From CAZLYX01 sp964563885 (GTDB taxonomy: Bacteria; Pseudomonadota; Gammaproteobacteria; Burkholderiales; Neisseriaceae): a stretch of 53,993 nt of DNA. Below are positions 33,331 through 42,951 of this stretch, in pieces (the first letter of the stretch is position 1; each line of letters begins with the position of its first letter). Both the position numbers and the translations under genes were made by a program. The stretch spans positions 1 through 53,993 of the forward strand of contig CAZLYX010000008.1 of assembly GCA_964563885.1 (NCBI GenBank), in the 5' to 3' direction. The notes under the pieces are model-generated. The model made no database searches and was not told the origin of the DNA. It saw only the letters and a list, made by a program, of their open reading frames with translations.

Positions 33331-33936
33331 TTAACGGCGGCGACGTGAACCAAAGCCAAAACCGCGAGAACGTTTGCGTGCTGGCTGCTGATAGTTAGAA
33401 GGTGCTTGTTTAGTTTGGCGATAAGTCTGCTGTTTTTGAGCAGCATTGTTTTGTTGCGCAGCATTTTGTTGTTGTGGACGCAAAGCGCTGGTGCCAGCAG
33501 ATTTGCCTTTATAAGGCTGTGATTGGTGATAATCTGCGCGAACTCGTTGTGCCGCTGCGCTATTGGGTTGTGCTGCGGCATACTTTCCAGCCATGGATCT
33601 ACCTGCCAACATACCTAAGCCTGCGCCAAGCATGCCGTATAGCAACCAATCACCCGAATTTTGATCTTGAATATATTGCTGGCCATCTGTGCCAGTCACG
33701 GGCTCGCCATTATTGCCATTGGCGTATTGTTGCGGAATGGTTTCGGCAACAGCGCTGGAAGCTAAAGCGTAAACTGTTTCATCTTCTTGTGCTTGGCCGC
33801 CAGACATTTGGGTTTGCATCTGGCTGATTTGCTCTTGTTGCTGCTGAATTTGTTGCTCAAGTTGAGCTTGGCGATTGTCGTTGCAAGCGCTGAGCAGTAA
33901 AGCAGACAGCGTAGTGAAAACAAGGGCTTTTTTCAT
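33331..33936 (-). CDS. Lipoprotein with a glutamine-rich, strongly basic C-terminus
   Basis: A 201-residue protein I do not recognise. The signal peptide ends in a lipobox LLSAC with the cysteine at residue 18. Next comes a short Gln-rich coiled-coil-like stretch (about residues 25-48), a glycine-rich hydrophobic segment WLLYGMLGAGLGMLAG near residue 100, then a Gln/Asn/Ala-rich tail that ends in an arginine cluster (RKRSRGFGFGSRRRR). The tail should be disordered and positively charged, suited to binding nucleic acid, lipid A or peptidoglycan, but this is speculation. There is no operon partner. Confidence 0.75.
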   Translation of the reverse strand: MKKALVFTTLSALLLSACNDNRQAQLEQQIQQQQEQISQMQTQMSGGQAQEDETVYALASSAVAETIPQQYANGNNGEPVTGTDGQQYIQDQNSGDWLLYGMLGAGLGMLAGRSMAGKYAAAQPNSAAAQRVRADYHQSQPYKGKSAGTSALRPQQQNAAQQNNAAQKQQTYRQTKQAPSNYQQPARKRSRGFGFGSRRRR

Positions 33937-34069
33937 GGGGGTTTATCCTTTTATAATGTGTGGGCTTAAGCGCTAAAATAAGGCTAAATATAGATTTTTC
34001 AAGTAAAAATAAGTGGATTATTAGACAGTAAAATAATACTTTTAGGTAACCATTGAGTTGGTTTCTTCA

Positions 34070-34432
34070 TTACTTTATTAAATCATCATAATGTCGATAA
34101 TGTTCCAACGCTGCGATTAAGCGCTCCATATCATGTTCGGCATACATTGCTTTCAAATCACGAACCACATCTTCTAACGCGGCGGCTTCCAGCTTTTTCT
34201 GAACCAATGCCTCATACACTTCGCTGAACACCAATAAGTTATTTTCCGGCAGTGGCTGTAAATCATCGTGCTTGAGCGCAAAAAAACCTTCTGGAAATAC
34301 AGGAAAATTCTGCTCAGTGTCAGGCGTATTTGCCCAATGCTCATCATTGGTAATCATCCAATGTTGACGCCCATCAAGCTTAAAAATTTGCTTGGTGACG
34401 CCTTGAATATGGTTGAATTTTTTCAGCTGCAT
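34070..34432 (-). CDS. Hypothetical cytoplasmic protein
   Basis: A 120-residue acidic protein with no signal peptide or membrane helix. It is rich in aromatic and charged residues, with a helical second half (VYEALVQKKLEAAALEDVVRDLKAMYAE). I do not recognise a family. It lies alone between the lipoprotein and uvrA. The 133-bp and 147-bp spacers on its two sides contain nothing I can name. Confidence 0.65.
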   Translation of the reverse strand: MQLKKFNHIQGVTKQIFKLDGRQHWMITNDEHWANTPDTEQNFPVFPEGFFALKHDDLQPLPENNLLVFSEVYEALVQKKLEAAALEDVVRDLKAMYAEHDMERLIAALEHYRHYDDLIK

Positions 34433-34579
34433 AACACGCCCGCCACCTTTAATTAAAGTTATCTAAGCCGCTTAGCTTAAAATCAATATAGAAACAGAGT
34501 ATTCAACATTCAATGGCTTTCAGGTGGTTTTGTATCGGCTCGCTAATATAATGAGCTTCAACAATTAGCTTTAGCAGGC

Positions 34580-37414
34580 TTATTCTTCAACTAGCCTTTT
34601 TTGTAACAAGGGTTTTAAATATTGCCCTGTGTAACTTGCCTTCACTTTTGCGACTTCTTCTGGTGTACCTTGTGCAATAATTTTTCCGCCGCCATCGCCG
34701 CCTGCTGGCCCTAAGTCAACTATATAATCTGCGGTTTTGATTACGTCTAGATTATGTTCGATAATGACAATACTGTTGCCTTTGCCTTTTAGACGCTGAA
34801 TCACTTCTAACAATAATGCGATGTCGGCAAAGTGCAGGCCAGTGGTGGGTTCGTCAAGAATGTATAAGGTGCGGCCGGTATCGCGTTTAGAAAGCTCAAG
34901 CGCGAGTTTAACACGTTGGGCTTCGCCACCAGAAAGTGTGGTGGCAGATTGCCCGAGGCGGATATAACCCAGTCCAACATCCATCAAGGTTTGTAATTTA
35001 CGTGCCAGTGTGGGCACAGCGTCGAAAAATTGACGTGCGTCTTCTACCGTAAAATCAAGAATTTGGCTGATATTTTTGCCTTTGTAGAGCACTTCAAGGG
35101 TTTCGCGATTATAGCGTTTGCTATGACAAACTTCGCAAGGTACGTAAACGTCGGGCAAAAAGTGCATTTCAACTTTAATCACGCCATCGCCTTGACACGC
35201 TTCGCAGCGTCCGCCTTTAACGTTAAAGGAAAAACGGCCAACATTGTAACCACGTTCACGCGATAGCGGCACACCAGCAAAAAGTTCGCGAATAGGCGTG
35301 AACAAGCCTGTGTAAGTAGCAGGGTTTGAGCGGGGCGTTCTACCGATGGGAGATTGGTCGACATTAATCACTTTATCAAGCTGATCAAGGCCGATGATGT
35401 CTTCGTAAACCGCAGGTTCGGTATGGGCACGATTGAGTTCACGCGCTGCGATTTTGGCTAAAGTATCGTTAATGAGGGTGGATTTACCGCTACCTGAAAC
35501 GCCAGTGATGCAGGTGATTAAACCTAAAGGTAGCGTTAAGGTAACGTTTTTAAGGTTATTACCTTGTGCTCCTTTGAGCACCAGCAGGCGATCGGGATTG
35601 ATGGGCGTGCGAGTGTCTGGCATGGCAATGCTTTTTTTGCCTGATAAATATTGACCAGTGATGGAATCTGGGCACGCGGCAACTTCGGCAGGTGTGCCTG
35701 CAATCAATATTTTGCCGCCATGCTCGCCAGCGCCTGGCCCCATATCAACCACAAAATCTGCTTCGCGAATGGCATCTTCATCATGCTCTACCACAATCAC
35801 GCTGTTGCCTAAGTCACGCAGGCGTTTTAGTGTGCCAAGCAGGCGCTCATTGTCGCGCTGATGCAGGCCGATTGAGGGCTCATCAAGTACATACATTACA
35901 CCCGTTAAGCCGCTACCAATTTGGCTGGCAAGGCGAATACGTTGCGCTTCACCACCAGAAAGGGTTTCGGCACTACGGCTCAAGCTCAGATAATCTAGTC
36001 CAACGTTGATTAAAAAACCTAAACGCTCAACAATTTCTTTGAGAATTTTTTCAGCGATTTGTTGTTTATTACCTTCAAGATTAAGAGTCTCAAAAAACTG
36101 GTGTGTTTTAGTGAGTGGCCAAGCGCTGATTTGGTGTAGTGGTTGTTGTCCCACGTAAACATAACGCGCTTCTTTACGCAGGCGAGCGCCACTGCAACTT
36201 GGGCAGGCTCGATGGCTTTGATATTGTAATAACTCATCGCGAACGGTAGATGAGTCAGTTTCACGATAGCGGCGTTCAAGATTAGGCAGGATGCCTTCAA
36301 AAGAATGTTCACGATTAAAAGTAGTGCCTTTTTCGGATAAATAACGAAATTCGATCACTTCTTTGCCTGAACCGTGTAACACCACTTGTTTTACGTTTTC
36401 AGGTAGCTCTTCAAAAGCAGCGTCAGGGTTAAATTGATAATGGCGCGCTAAAGATAGAATCATTTGAAAGTAGAATTGATTGCGTTTATCCCAACCTTTG
36501 ATAGCGCCAGTGGCCAGCGATAATTCGGGATGCATGACCACGCGTTCGGGGTCAAAAAAGTTCATGCTGCCTAAACCATCACAACTGGGGCAAGAGCCCA
36601 TTGGGTTGTTGAATGAGAATAAACGCGGCTCAAGCTCAGGCAGGCTATAAGAGCAAACTGGGCAGGCAAATTTGGCTGAAAACCAATGCTCAACGTTGGA
36701 ATCCATTTCTAAAGCCATTACCCGATCGTTACCATGGCGCAGTGCAGTTTCAAAGCTTTCGGCCAAGCGTTGTTTAACATCGGCGCGCACTTTGATGCGA
36801 TCAATCACCACTTCAATGGTGTGTTTGATGTTTTTTTCAAGCTTAGGCACTTCGTCTAGTTGGTATATTTCGCCATCTACACGCACGCGTGCAAACCCTT
36901 GCGCTTGGAAGTCAGCAAATAAATCGACAAATTCACCTTTGCGGCCAACCACCGCTGGCGCAATAATCATTACGCGCGTTTCTTCAGGCAGCGCCAAGAC
37001 ATGATCAACCATTTGTGAAACGGTTTGACTGGTTAACGGTTGATTGTGTTCGGGGCAATGTGGGGTGCCAACGCGGGCATATAAAAGGCGCAAGTAATCG
37101 TGAATTTCGGTCACTGTGCCGACGGTTGAGCGCGGATTGTGACTGGTTGATTTTTGTTCGATTGAAATCGCTGGCGATAAGCCTTCAATTAAATCAACAT
37201 CTGGTTTTTCCATAAGCTGCAAAAACTGGCGAGCATACGCCGATAAGCTTTCGACATAACGGCGCTGGCCTTCGGCATAAAGAGTGTCAAATGCCAACGA
37301 TGATTTGCCGCTGCCAGAAAGCCCAGTCACGACGACGAGTTGGTTGCGTGGTAAGTCTAAATCTATGTTTTTCAGATTGTGGGTACGCGCGCCGCGGATT
37401 TTGATGATGTCCAT
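34580..37414 (-). CDS. uvrA: Excinuclease ABC subunit A
   Basis: A 944-residue damage-recognition ATPase of nucleotide excision repair. The first ABC half starts at once with Walker A GLSGSGKSS, and the second has GVSGSGKST. Zinc-finger pairs CPVC...CPSC and CEAC...CEVC are present, as are both LSGGEAQR signatures and the DEPSIGLHQRD and DEPTTGLHFAD Walker B segments. Length is normal. Transcription is separate from uvrB, which is not in the window. Confidence 0.98.
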   Translation of the reverse strand: MDIIKIRGARTHNLKNIDLDLPRNQLVVVTGLSGSGKSSLAFDTLYAEGQRRYVESLSAYARQFLQLMEKPDVDLIEGLSPAISIEQKSTSHNPRSTVGTVTEIHDYLRLLYARVGTPHCPEHNQPLTSQTVSQMVDHVLALPEETRVMIIAPAVVGRKGEFVDLFADFQAQGFARVRVDGEIYQLDEVPKLEKNIKHTIEVVIDRIKVRADVKQRLAESFETALRHGNDRVMALEMDSNVEHWFSAKFACPVCSYSLPELEPRLFSFNNPMGSCPSCDGLGSMNFFDPERVVMHPELSLATGAIKGWDKRNQFYFQMILSLARHYQFNPDAAFEELPENVKQVVLHGSGKEVIEFRYLSEKGTTFNREHSFEGILPNLERRYRETDSSTVRDELLQYQSHRACPSCSGARLRKEARYVYVGQQPLHQISAWPLTKTHQFFETLNLEGNKQQIAEKILKEIVERLGFLINVGLDYLSLSRSAETLSGGEAQRIRLASQIGSGLTGVMYVLDEPSIGLHQRDNERLLGTLKRLRDLGNSVIVVEHDEDAIREADFVVDMGPGAGEHGGKILIAGTPAEVAACPDSITGQYLSGKKSIAMPDTRTPINPDRLLVLKGAQGNNLKNVTLTLPLGLITCITGVSGSGKSTLINDTLAKIAARELNRAHTEPAVYEDIIGLDQLDKVINVDQSPIGRTPRSNPATYTGLFTPIRELFAGVPLSRERGYNVGRFSFNVKGGRCEACQGDGVIKVEMHFLPDVYVPCEVCHSKRYNRETLEVLYKGKNISQILDFTVEDARQFFDAVPTLARKLQTLMDVGLGYIRLGQSATTLSGGEAQRVKLALELSKRDTGRTLYILDEPTTGLHFADIALLLEVIQRLKGKGNSIVIIEHNLDVIKTADYIVDLGPAGGDGGGKIIAQGTPEEVAKVKASYTGQYLKPLLQKRLVEE

Positions 37415-37518
37415 GCTGATAGGCTACTTGAAAATAATTAACTTTCTATTCTAACATTTTCCAGATGTGTTTTCAGGGTAAATCAAGATGTAACGTTATG
37501 GTATGGATTGGCGTATAG

Positions 37519-37567
37519 ATAAAGGCTACCTGAAAACAGCTTTAAAATGTTTTCAGGTAGCCTTTAT
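37519..37567 (-). terminator. DUS-pair terminator after the DUF3087 gene
   Basis: ATAAAGGCTACCTGAAAA and its complement flank a 13-nt loop, 21 bases past the stop at 37588 on the minus strand. Confidence 0.8.
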
Positions 37568-37587
37568 AACAGCAGTCTTTAGAATGC

Positions 37588-38163
37588 TTATTTTGTCTTG
37601 ATTTTTTTAACTTCTTGAATCCAAGAAGGATTTAATATCTGTTGGTCACAATTGATATTTAGTTCTTGCATGCGTTGTTTGTGTTCATTGACCTCAGTCA
37701 CCATTTGGCTGATTTCGCTGGTATTGGCATCTAATTGATGCATTTGCATCAAGCCTAAGTGATAAAAACGAAGAAGTTTCATTGCTGAAATATTTTGCTC
37801 TGCAACGCCAGCAGTGACATGATGCATTACATTGGTGATGCTCATTAAACTGCGTTTAAGTCTCCAGCTATATAAATTTGCAGCCATCCACGGTTGTTTA
37901 CTAAAGAGCCTAACCAGCGCTGCTGTAATCAGCAGGCCTGTCGCCACGCCTGCGATATTTAAACGAAGGTTATCGCCACCTGGTTCACCCCAAAACATCA
38001 CTGATAAGCTTGATAGCAGCATTGCTAGTGCTGCAAACACAATAATAATAATCCAAGTGGCTTTACGAGTTTGCTGGCGGTAGTCGTCAGGATTGATGGT
38101 TACCAGCTCAAAGAAGTCAGCAGGATGATTAGGTTGTGATGTATTGCGCATAAAATATACCAA
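37588..38163 (-). CDS. DUF3087-type membrane protein
   Basis: A 191-residue protein with a polar N-terminus, two hydrophobic helices (about residues 38-60 and 70-88), and a helical cytoplasmic remainder. The order NPDDYRQQTRKATW, the NLRLNIAGVATGLLITAALV helix and LRFYHLGLMQMHQLDANT agree with what I remember of the DUF3087 family, of unknown function. A second ATG at codon 5 (MRNTSQ) is an alternative start. It follows prmB on the same strand. Confidence 0.65.
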   Translation of the reverse strand: MVYFMRNTSQPNHPADFFELVTINPDDYRQQTRKATWIIIIVFAALAMLLSSLSVMFWGEPGGDNLRLNIAGVATGLLITAALVRLFSKQPWMAANLYSWRLKRSLMSITNVMHHVTAGVAEQNISAMKLLRFYHLGLMQMHQLDANTSEISQMVTEVNEHKQRMQELNINCDQQILNPSWIQEVKKIKTK

Positions 38164-38320
38164 GGTCTAAGTCTAAACGTGCGCCAATCATACAGCAGCA
38201 TGCTGTACCAGCCTACCAATGGTTTGGTGTGTTGACGAGAGCAGTAGTGCGTCGTAGGTTAAGCGTTTATAAAATACAAAGTCACGCAGGCAAATAGAGC
38301 ATAGAGACTAGATAACGCAC

Positions 38321-39238
38321 TTAATTCAATAATATAGGCTTATCTTCGCCCAATAACTGCTCGCGTGTTAGTAAAAACACATATCCACTGCCAGCACTGG
38401 TTTCTAGCCAAGTGAACGGTAGTTCAGGATAAGCGGCTTCGAGCAGGTTGCGGTTGTGGCCTATTTCAACTAATAAAACACCTTTGGTATTAAGAAATTT
38501 TGCCGCTTGCAGGATAACTTGGCGAGTAGCATCAAGGCCATCGTTACCGCTGCCCAATGCTTGTTCTGGTTCATGGCGATATTCTGGTGGTAACGCGGCA
38601 ATTGATTCTGTATCGACGTGGGGTGGTGTTGAAACGATTAAGTCGTATGTATCTTGCAAACCTTCAAATAAATTAGTGTGAATAAGCGCGATGCGTTGTT
38701 GGAGGCCGTAATCTTCTATGTTAATGGCGGCAACTTCTAAAGCATCTAAGCTTAAATCAACTGCGTCGATTTGGGCAGCGGTGTAGTGATGTGCCATTTG
38801 GATGGCGAGTGAACCGCTGCCAGTACATAAATCTAGTGCACGATGAACCAGCTCTGGTTGGTCAATCCAAGGTGTAAGTGCGTCGCCTAAAAGCTCGTAG
38901 ATAAATGAACGGGGCACCATAACGCGTTCATCTACATAAAAATCAAATTCACCTTGCCAAGCTTGATTGGTAAGATATGGCACAGGCACATGCTCAAATG
39001 CGCGCCGCTGAATGAGCTCGAGTATTTGCTCTTTTTCTTCATTTAATAGTTTGGCGTCGAGATACGGATCGAGTGTGTCGAGTGGCAAGTTGAGGGTATG
39101 TAAAATCAAATATGCTGCTTCGTCATGGGCGTTGTCACTGCCGTGGCCAAAAAACAAGCCCGCTTCGTTGAAACGGCTAACGGCAAAACGCAACATATCA
39201 CGGATGGTATTAAAGGTTTTAGCGGCTTCGTTATACAT
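38321..39238 (-). CDS. prmB: Ribosomal protein uL3 glutamine N5-methyltransferase PrmB
   Basis: A 305-residue class I SAM methyltransferase of the PrmB/PrmC group. There is a helical N-terminal domain, then the SAM-binding motif DLCTGSGSLAIQMA. The PrmB-type feature PPEYRHEPEQALGSGNDGLDATR follows the catalytic loop. The loop itself reads STPPHVD where the family has NPPY (SNPPYVD in E. coli), so both the glutamine-binding Asn and the Tyr are replaced. Either the enzyme works differently, or it is impaired. It lies behind the mre-rodA cluster on the same strand with one DUS (39281-39292) between. Confidence 0.88.
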   Translation of the reverse strand: MYNEAAKTFNTIRDMLRFAVSRFNEAGLFFGHGSDNAHDEAAYLILHTLNLPLDTLDPYLDAKLLNEEKEQILELIQRRAFEHVPVPYLTNQAWQGEFDFYVDERVMVPRSFIYELLGDALTPWIDQPELVHRALDLCTGSGSLAIQMAHHYTAAQIDAVDLSLDALEVAAINIEDYGLQQRIALIHTNLFEGLQDTYDLIVSTPPHVDTESIAALPPEYRHEPEQALGSGNDGLDATRQVILQAAKFLNTKGVLLVEIGHNRNLLEAAYPELPFTWLETSAGSGYVFLLTREQLLGEDKPILLN

Positions 39239-39280
39239 AAATAGATTCTCTTTTTTAAGACAAGGTTTAGGTGGATTATG

Positions 39281-39292
39281 AGGCTACCTGAA
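39281..39292 (+). repeat. Single DUS between prmB and rodA
   Basis: AGGCTACCTGAA, unpaired, in the 68-bp spacer after the rodA stop. Confidence 0.8.
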
Positions 39293-39306
39293 ACATTTGT
39301 GAATAC

Positions 39307-40416
39307 TTAATGGCGGTGTTTTTGCTTGCTGATGCCCATGAGTAAACCCAACATCATCATGATGGAAATGGTGGCGGTGCCACCGTAGCTAACAAGAGGC
39401 AAGGGCACACCCACAACAGGGAGAATGCCGCTAACCATACCCATGTTGACGAAAGCATAGCAGAAAATAGTCATGGTTAAAGCACTGGCAAGTGTGCGTG
39501 TGTAAAGCGTGGTGGCTGTGGAGGCGATATACAAACCACGGCCAACAATAATTAAATAAGCAATCAAGAGTAAACCATTACCAACCAAGCCAAATTCTTC
39601 ACCGTATACCGCAAAAATAAAATCGGTAGAAGATTCAGGGATGTAGTCGAGATGGCTTTGCGAACCATTCAGCCAGCCTTTACCCAACACACCACCTGAG
39701 CCAATGGCAATGGTAGATTGAATAATATGGTAGCCAGCACCGAGCGGGTCTTGGGTCGGATCTAGCAGCATCAACACCCGCTTGCGTTGATAATCGTGCA
39801 TGCCGTAATGCCACATAAAGGGTAATGTGGCGGCAAATAAGCCGATGGCGGAGAAAATGGCTTTCCAAGGCAACCCAGCAAAAAAGATCACCAACAAACC
39901 TGAAGCCATAATCAATGTGGCAGTGCCTAAATCTGGCTGTTTTAAAATCAGCGCTACTGGCAGTAAAATAATCAGCACGGCTAAGATGTAGTGATACCAG
40001 CGCAGTGTGCTTTCATATTTTTGGAAAAATGCCGCCACCATCATCGGTAAGGCAATTTTCATTATTTCTGAAGGCTGGATGCGAGTGATGCCGAAATCAA
40101 GCCAACGAGTAGAGCCGTTAACCGTTACGCCGGCTACTTCTACGCCGATTAATAACAAAATGGCCGCAGCATAAAGCGGCAGCGCGAAACGGCTTAAAAT
40201 ATGAGGTTGTATGCGGGCGACCATCCATAACAACAAAAAACTTAATAATAGATGTATCGCTTTGTTGCCTATTTGGTTTAAATCGCCACTCTCGGCTGAA
40301 TACAATAAAAACATGCTCATCGTGTAAATAGCCAGCATGGTGCTAAGTAGCCAAGGGTCGAATGTACCGCTAATATTGCGACGAAGCATTTGCCAAAAAC
40401 GTAAGAAGCTATTCAT
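39307..40416 (-). CDS. rodA: Rod-shape SEDS peptidoglycan glycosyltransferase RodA
   Basis: A 369-residue SEDS-family integral membrane protein with about ten helices. It polymerises glycan strands of the side wall with its partner PBP2. Family segments include QPDLGTATLIMASGLLVIFFAG with the essential aspartate, and the C-terminal PVVGVPLPLVSYGG. Its start overlaps the PBP2 stop by 8 bases. Last gene of the mreBCD-PBP2-rodA block. Confidence 0.96.
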   Translation of the reverse strand: MNSFLRFWQMLRRNISGTFDPWLLSTMLAIYTMSMFLLYSAESGDLNQIGNKAIHLLLSFLLLWMVARIQPHILSRFALPLYAAAILLLIGVEVAGVTVNGSTRWLDFGITRIQPSEIMKIALPMMVAAFFQKYESTLRWYHYILAVLIILLPVALILKQPDLGTATLIMASGLLVIFFAGLPWKAIFSAIGLFAATLPFMWHYGMHDYQRKRVLMLLDPTQDPLGAGYHIIQSTIAIGSGGVLGKGWLNGSQSHLDYIPESSTDFIFAVYGEEFGLVGNGLLLIAYLIIVGRGLYIASTATTLYTRTLASALTMTIFCYAFVNMGMVSGILPVVGVPLPLVSYGGTATISIMMMLGLLMGISKQKHRH

Positions 40417-42457
40417 TAGCAGCTCCTGACGCTTGGTGTGCAGATTTATAGGCTGCCTGAAAGCGGCTTAATGGCGGAGTGGTAATGCTTTCATTGCTAG
40501 GCGCAACATCAGAAGCTGGGAGAGAATTTGCGGCTGAATCATCCGCAGGAGCAATGCCAGCTGCATTGAGCGTGAGTAGGTAGTAATCACTTAATTGACG
40601 CGCTAGCGGCGCAGCATTCGCGCCCCAACCACCGTTTTCTAATAATACGGCGATGGCGATTTTAGGTTTTTTTAATGGAGCAAATGAAATAAACCAAGCA
40701 TGGTCACGGTGTTGTTCGGCTAAGGAAGCAGAGTTATAGCTCTGGCCTTGTTTGATTTGTACCACTTGCGCAGTACCCGTTTTGCCGCCCATGGGATAAG
40801 CCAATCCTGCGCCTGCTCTCCAAGCCGTTCCGCCTGGGCGCATTACTTTAGCCATGGCTTGTTTAACATATTCAAAGTTCTCGTGCTTAAACGGAATGGT
40901 GCGGGTGGGCGAGGTATCGAGCTTAATGATTTGACGCTGATTAAGATCAATAATTTCTTTAACAAGATGAGGGCGGTATACCACGCCGTTATTGGCCAAT
41001 GATGCTGTGGCATGTGCCATTTGCAAAGGAGTATAAATATTGTAGCCCTGACCTATACTCACCGACACCATTTCGCCCGGCAACCATTGGCGTGCTGATT
41101 TATTAGTGGCTTTCGCAAAGCGTTTGGCTTTCCATTCGGGTGAGGGCAATACGCCTTTATATTCATGTGGTAAATCTATCCCTGTTTGACTGCCTAAACC
41201 AAATTCCGCTAAATATGGTTGAGTTTTGACAATGCCCATCTCATAGCCTAAGCGATAAAAAAAAGTATCAGAAGAGACTTGAATCGCTTTGCTTAAATTA
41301 GCCGAGCCATGGCCGCTGCGCACAGAATCACGGAACACATGGCGTGAGCCCGGAATGCTCCAAGCGCCCGGTGCGGGCATGACAGTGCTTTGGGTAAGCT
41401 TGCCACTTTCAAGCGCAGCCATGCCCATAAAGGGTTTAAACGTTGAGCCAGGAGGATAAAGCCCTTGGGTAATGCGATTAATTAAGGGGCGTTGCCAATT
41501 TTCATTGAGTGCCGCCCAGTTTTCGTGATCAATACCGTCGACAAATAAATTGGGATCGAATGTAGGTTTGGAAACATAGGCCAACACACCGCCGGTTTGT
41601 GGATCAATGGCGATAATGGCGCCGCGACGATTACCAAGCAGATTGTCGGCATATTGTTGTACACGGATATCCATGGCCAGTTTTAGATTTTGGCCAGCAA
41701 TAGGGGACACTTCACTTAATACACGAACAATTTTGCCATAAGCATCTTTTTCAACACGCTGATGGCCAGGTATGCCGAGCAATTGTCTTTCGTAATAGGC
41801 TTCTAAGCCTGATTTGCCAATATTGATACTTCCGCGATAGAGTGCCATTAAATCTTCTTCGCGCAGTTTTTGTTGATCTTTGTCGCTAATGCGGCCGATA
41901 TAGCCTAAGAAATGGGCACCCATTGCACCGTATGGATATTGGCGAAAGGTGCGAGTGTTGATTTCAACACCTGAAAAACGGTAGAGCTGCGGCGCGAGAC
42001 GAGCTGCCTCTTCGTGATTAAGCTTTACTTTAAGGGGAATTCTGTCATAAGAACGCAATTCATTTTGAAATTTTTTGAAGCGTTTAATATCAGTTGGCGA
42101 GATATTGATATATTGGCGTAAAGCGGAAATTAAGGCTTCAATTTCACCACCTATTTTATCTGGTATCACTTCAAGCGCATAAGCAGAATAATTGCCAGCC
42201 AGCACCACGCCATTTACATCGGTGATGTTGCCGCGTGCTGGTGGAGTGGGAATGAGTGCAATACGATTGCTTGCTGCTTGGGCTGTATAGTCAGCATGTT
42301 TGTAAACCTGCAAGTAAACAAAACGCGCTAATAAAACAGCAAATAAAACAGCAACCAACACAAAAGCCACCAGCAGTCGCACACGAAAATCTTGTTCGCG
42401 GTTATGCTGCTGATGGTCGTCTATGATATAAAAGTTATCGGAATCAGGCTTGTTCAT
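40409..42457 (-). CDS. mrdA: Penicillin-binding protein 2
   Basis: A 682-residue class B transpeptidase with one N-terminal membrane anchor (about residues 25-48). The pedestal domain is followed by the transpeptidase domain with the active-site Ser in STFK (near residue 339), SSD and KTGT. The start at 42457 is chosen because its ATG overlaps the mreD stop as ATGA; an in-frame ATG at 42505 would add 16 residues lying inside mreD. The C-terminal 50 residues are Ala/Pro/Ser-rich. Works with RodA in cell elongation. Confidence 0.95.
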   Translation of the reverse strand: MNKPDSDNFYIIDDHQQHNREQDFRVRLLVAFVLVAVLFAVLLARFVYLQVYKHADYTAQAASNRIALIPTPPARGNITDVNGVVLAGNYSAYALEVIPDKIGGEIEALISALRQYINISPTDIKRFKKFQNELRSYDRIPLKVKLNHEEAARLAPQLYRFSGVEINTRTFRQYPYGAMGAHFLGYIGRISDKDQQKLREEDLMALYRGSINIGKSGLEAYYERQLLGIPGHQRVEKDAYGKIVRVLSEVSPIAGQNLKLAMDIRVQQYADNLLGNRRGAIIAIDPQTGGVLAYVSKPTFDPNLFVDGIDHENWAALNENWQRPLINRITQGLYPPGSTFKPFMGMAALESGKLTQSTVMPAPGAWSIPGSRHVFRDSVRSGHGSANLSKAIQVSSDTFFYRLGYEMGIVKTQPYLAEFGLGSQTGIDLPHEYKGVLPSPEWKAKRFAKATNKSARQWLPGEMVSVSIGQGYNIYTPLQMAHATASLANNGVVYRPHLVKEIIDLNQRQIIKLDTSPTRTIPFKHENFEYVKQAMAKVMRPGGTAWRAGAGLAYPMGGKTGTAQVVQIKQGQSYNSASLAEQHRDHAWFISFAPLKKPKIAIAVLLENGGWGANAAPLARQLSDYYLLTLNAAGIAPADDSAANSLPASDVAPSNESITTPPLSRFQAAYKSAHQASGAANE

Positions 42458-42951
42458 GAGCGCGGGCGCAGTAGCTTTTGAATGATGATACGAAATAGCG
42501 GCCAAATTAAGGCGCCGATCACAGGGGCAGATAGAAATACCAGCCAGCCAGTGAAGCGTTGGTCATACAACCAATGAACCAATGAAATAACGGTATTGTT
42601 TAATACCAGCGCCAAGAATACATAGGCTACCTGAAACATCATGCCAGATACTTCTAATCGTGATTGGCGTTGCTGCACTAAAAAAGCCAGCATGATATAG
42701 GCAAGTGCATGCTGCCCAAGCGGCGCAGCAGTACCAACATCAATCAATAAACCCAAAATAAATGCGCTGATAAGACCGATGGCAGTAGGATAATAAATCA
42801 CGCAATAAATCAGTAGCAGAGCTGTCCATTCAGGCAAACGATAAATGCTCATCGTGCCTAAGGGGATAAAGTCTAGTAATAGCGTCAAGGCAAAATAGAC
42901 AATGAGAAGATGCAAAGGCAAGTAGTTATGCAAGCGCGGATAATTATTCAT
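42454..42951 (-). CDS. mreD: Rod shape-determining protein MreD
   Basis: A 165-residue membrane protein with five to six helices. It connects MreBC to the elongation enzymes. It is recognised from position, length and the LPEWTALLLIYCVIYYP and GLLIDVGTAAPLGQHAL segments. It overlaps mreC by 8 bases and PBP2 by 4. A complete DUS lies inside the gene (42624-42635). Confidence 0.93.
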   Translation of the reverse strand: MNNYPRLHNYLPLHLLIVYFALTLLLDFIPLGTMSIYRLPEWTALLLIYCVIYYPTAIGLISAFILGLLIDVGTAAPLGQHALAYIMLAFLVQQRQSRLEVSGMMFQVAYVFLALVLNNTVISLVHWLYDQRFTGWLVFLSAPVIGALIWPLFRIIIQKLLRPRS

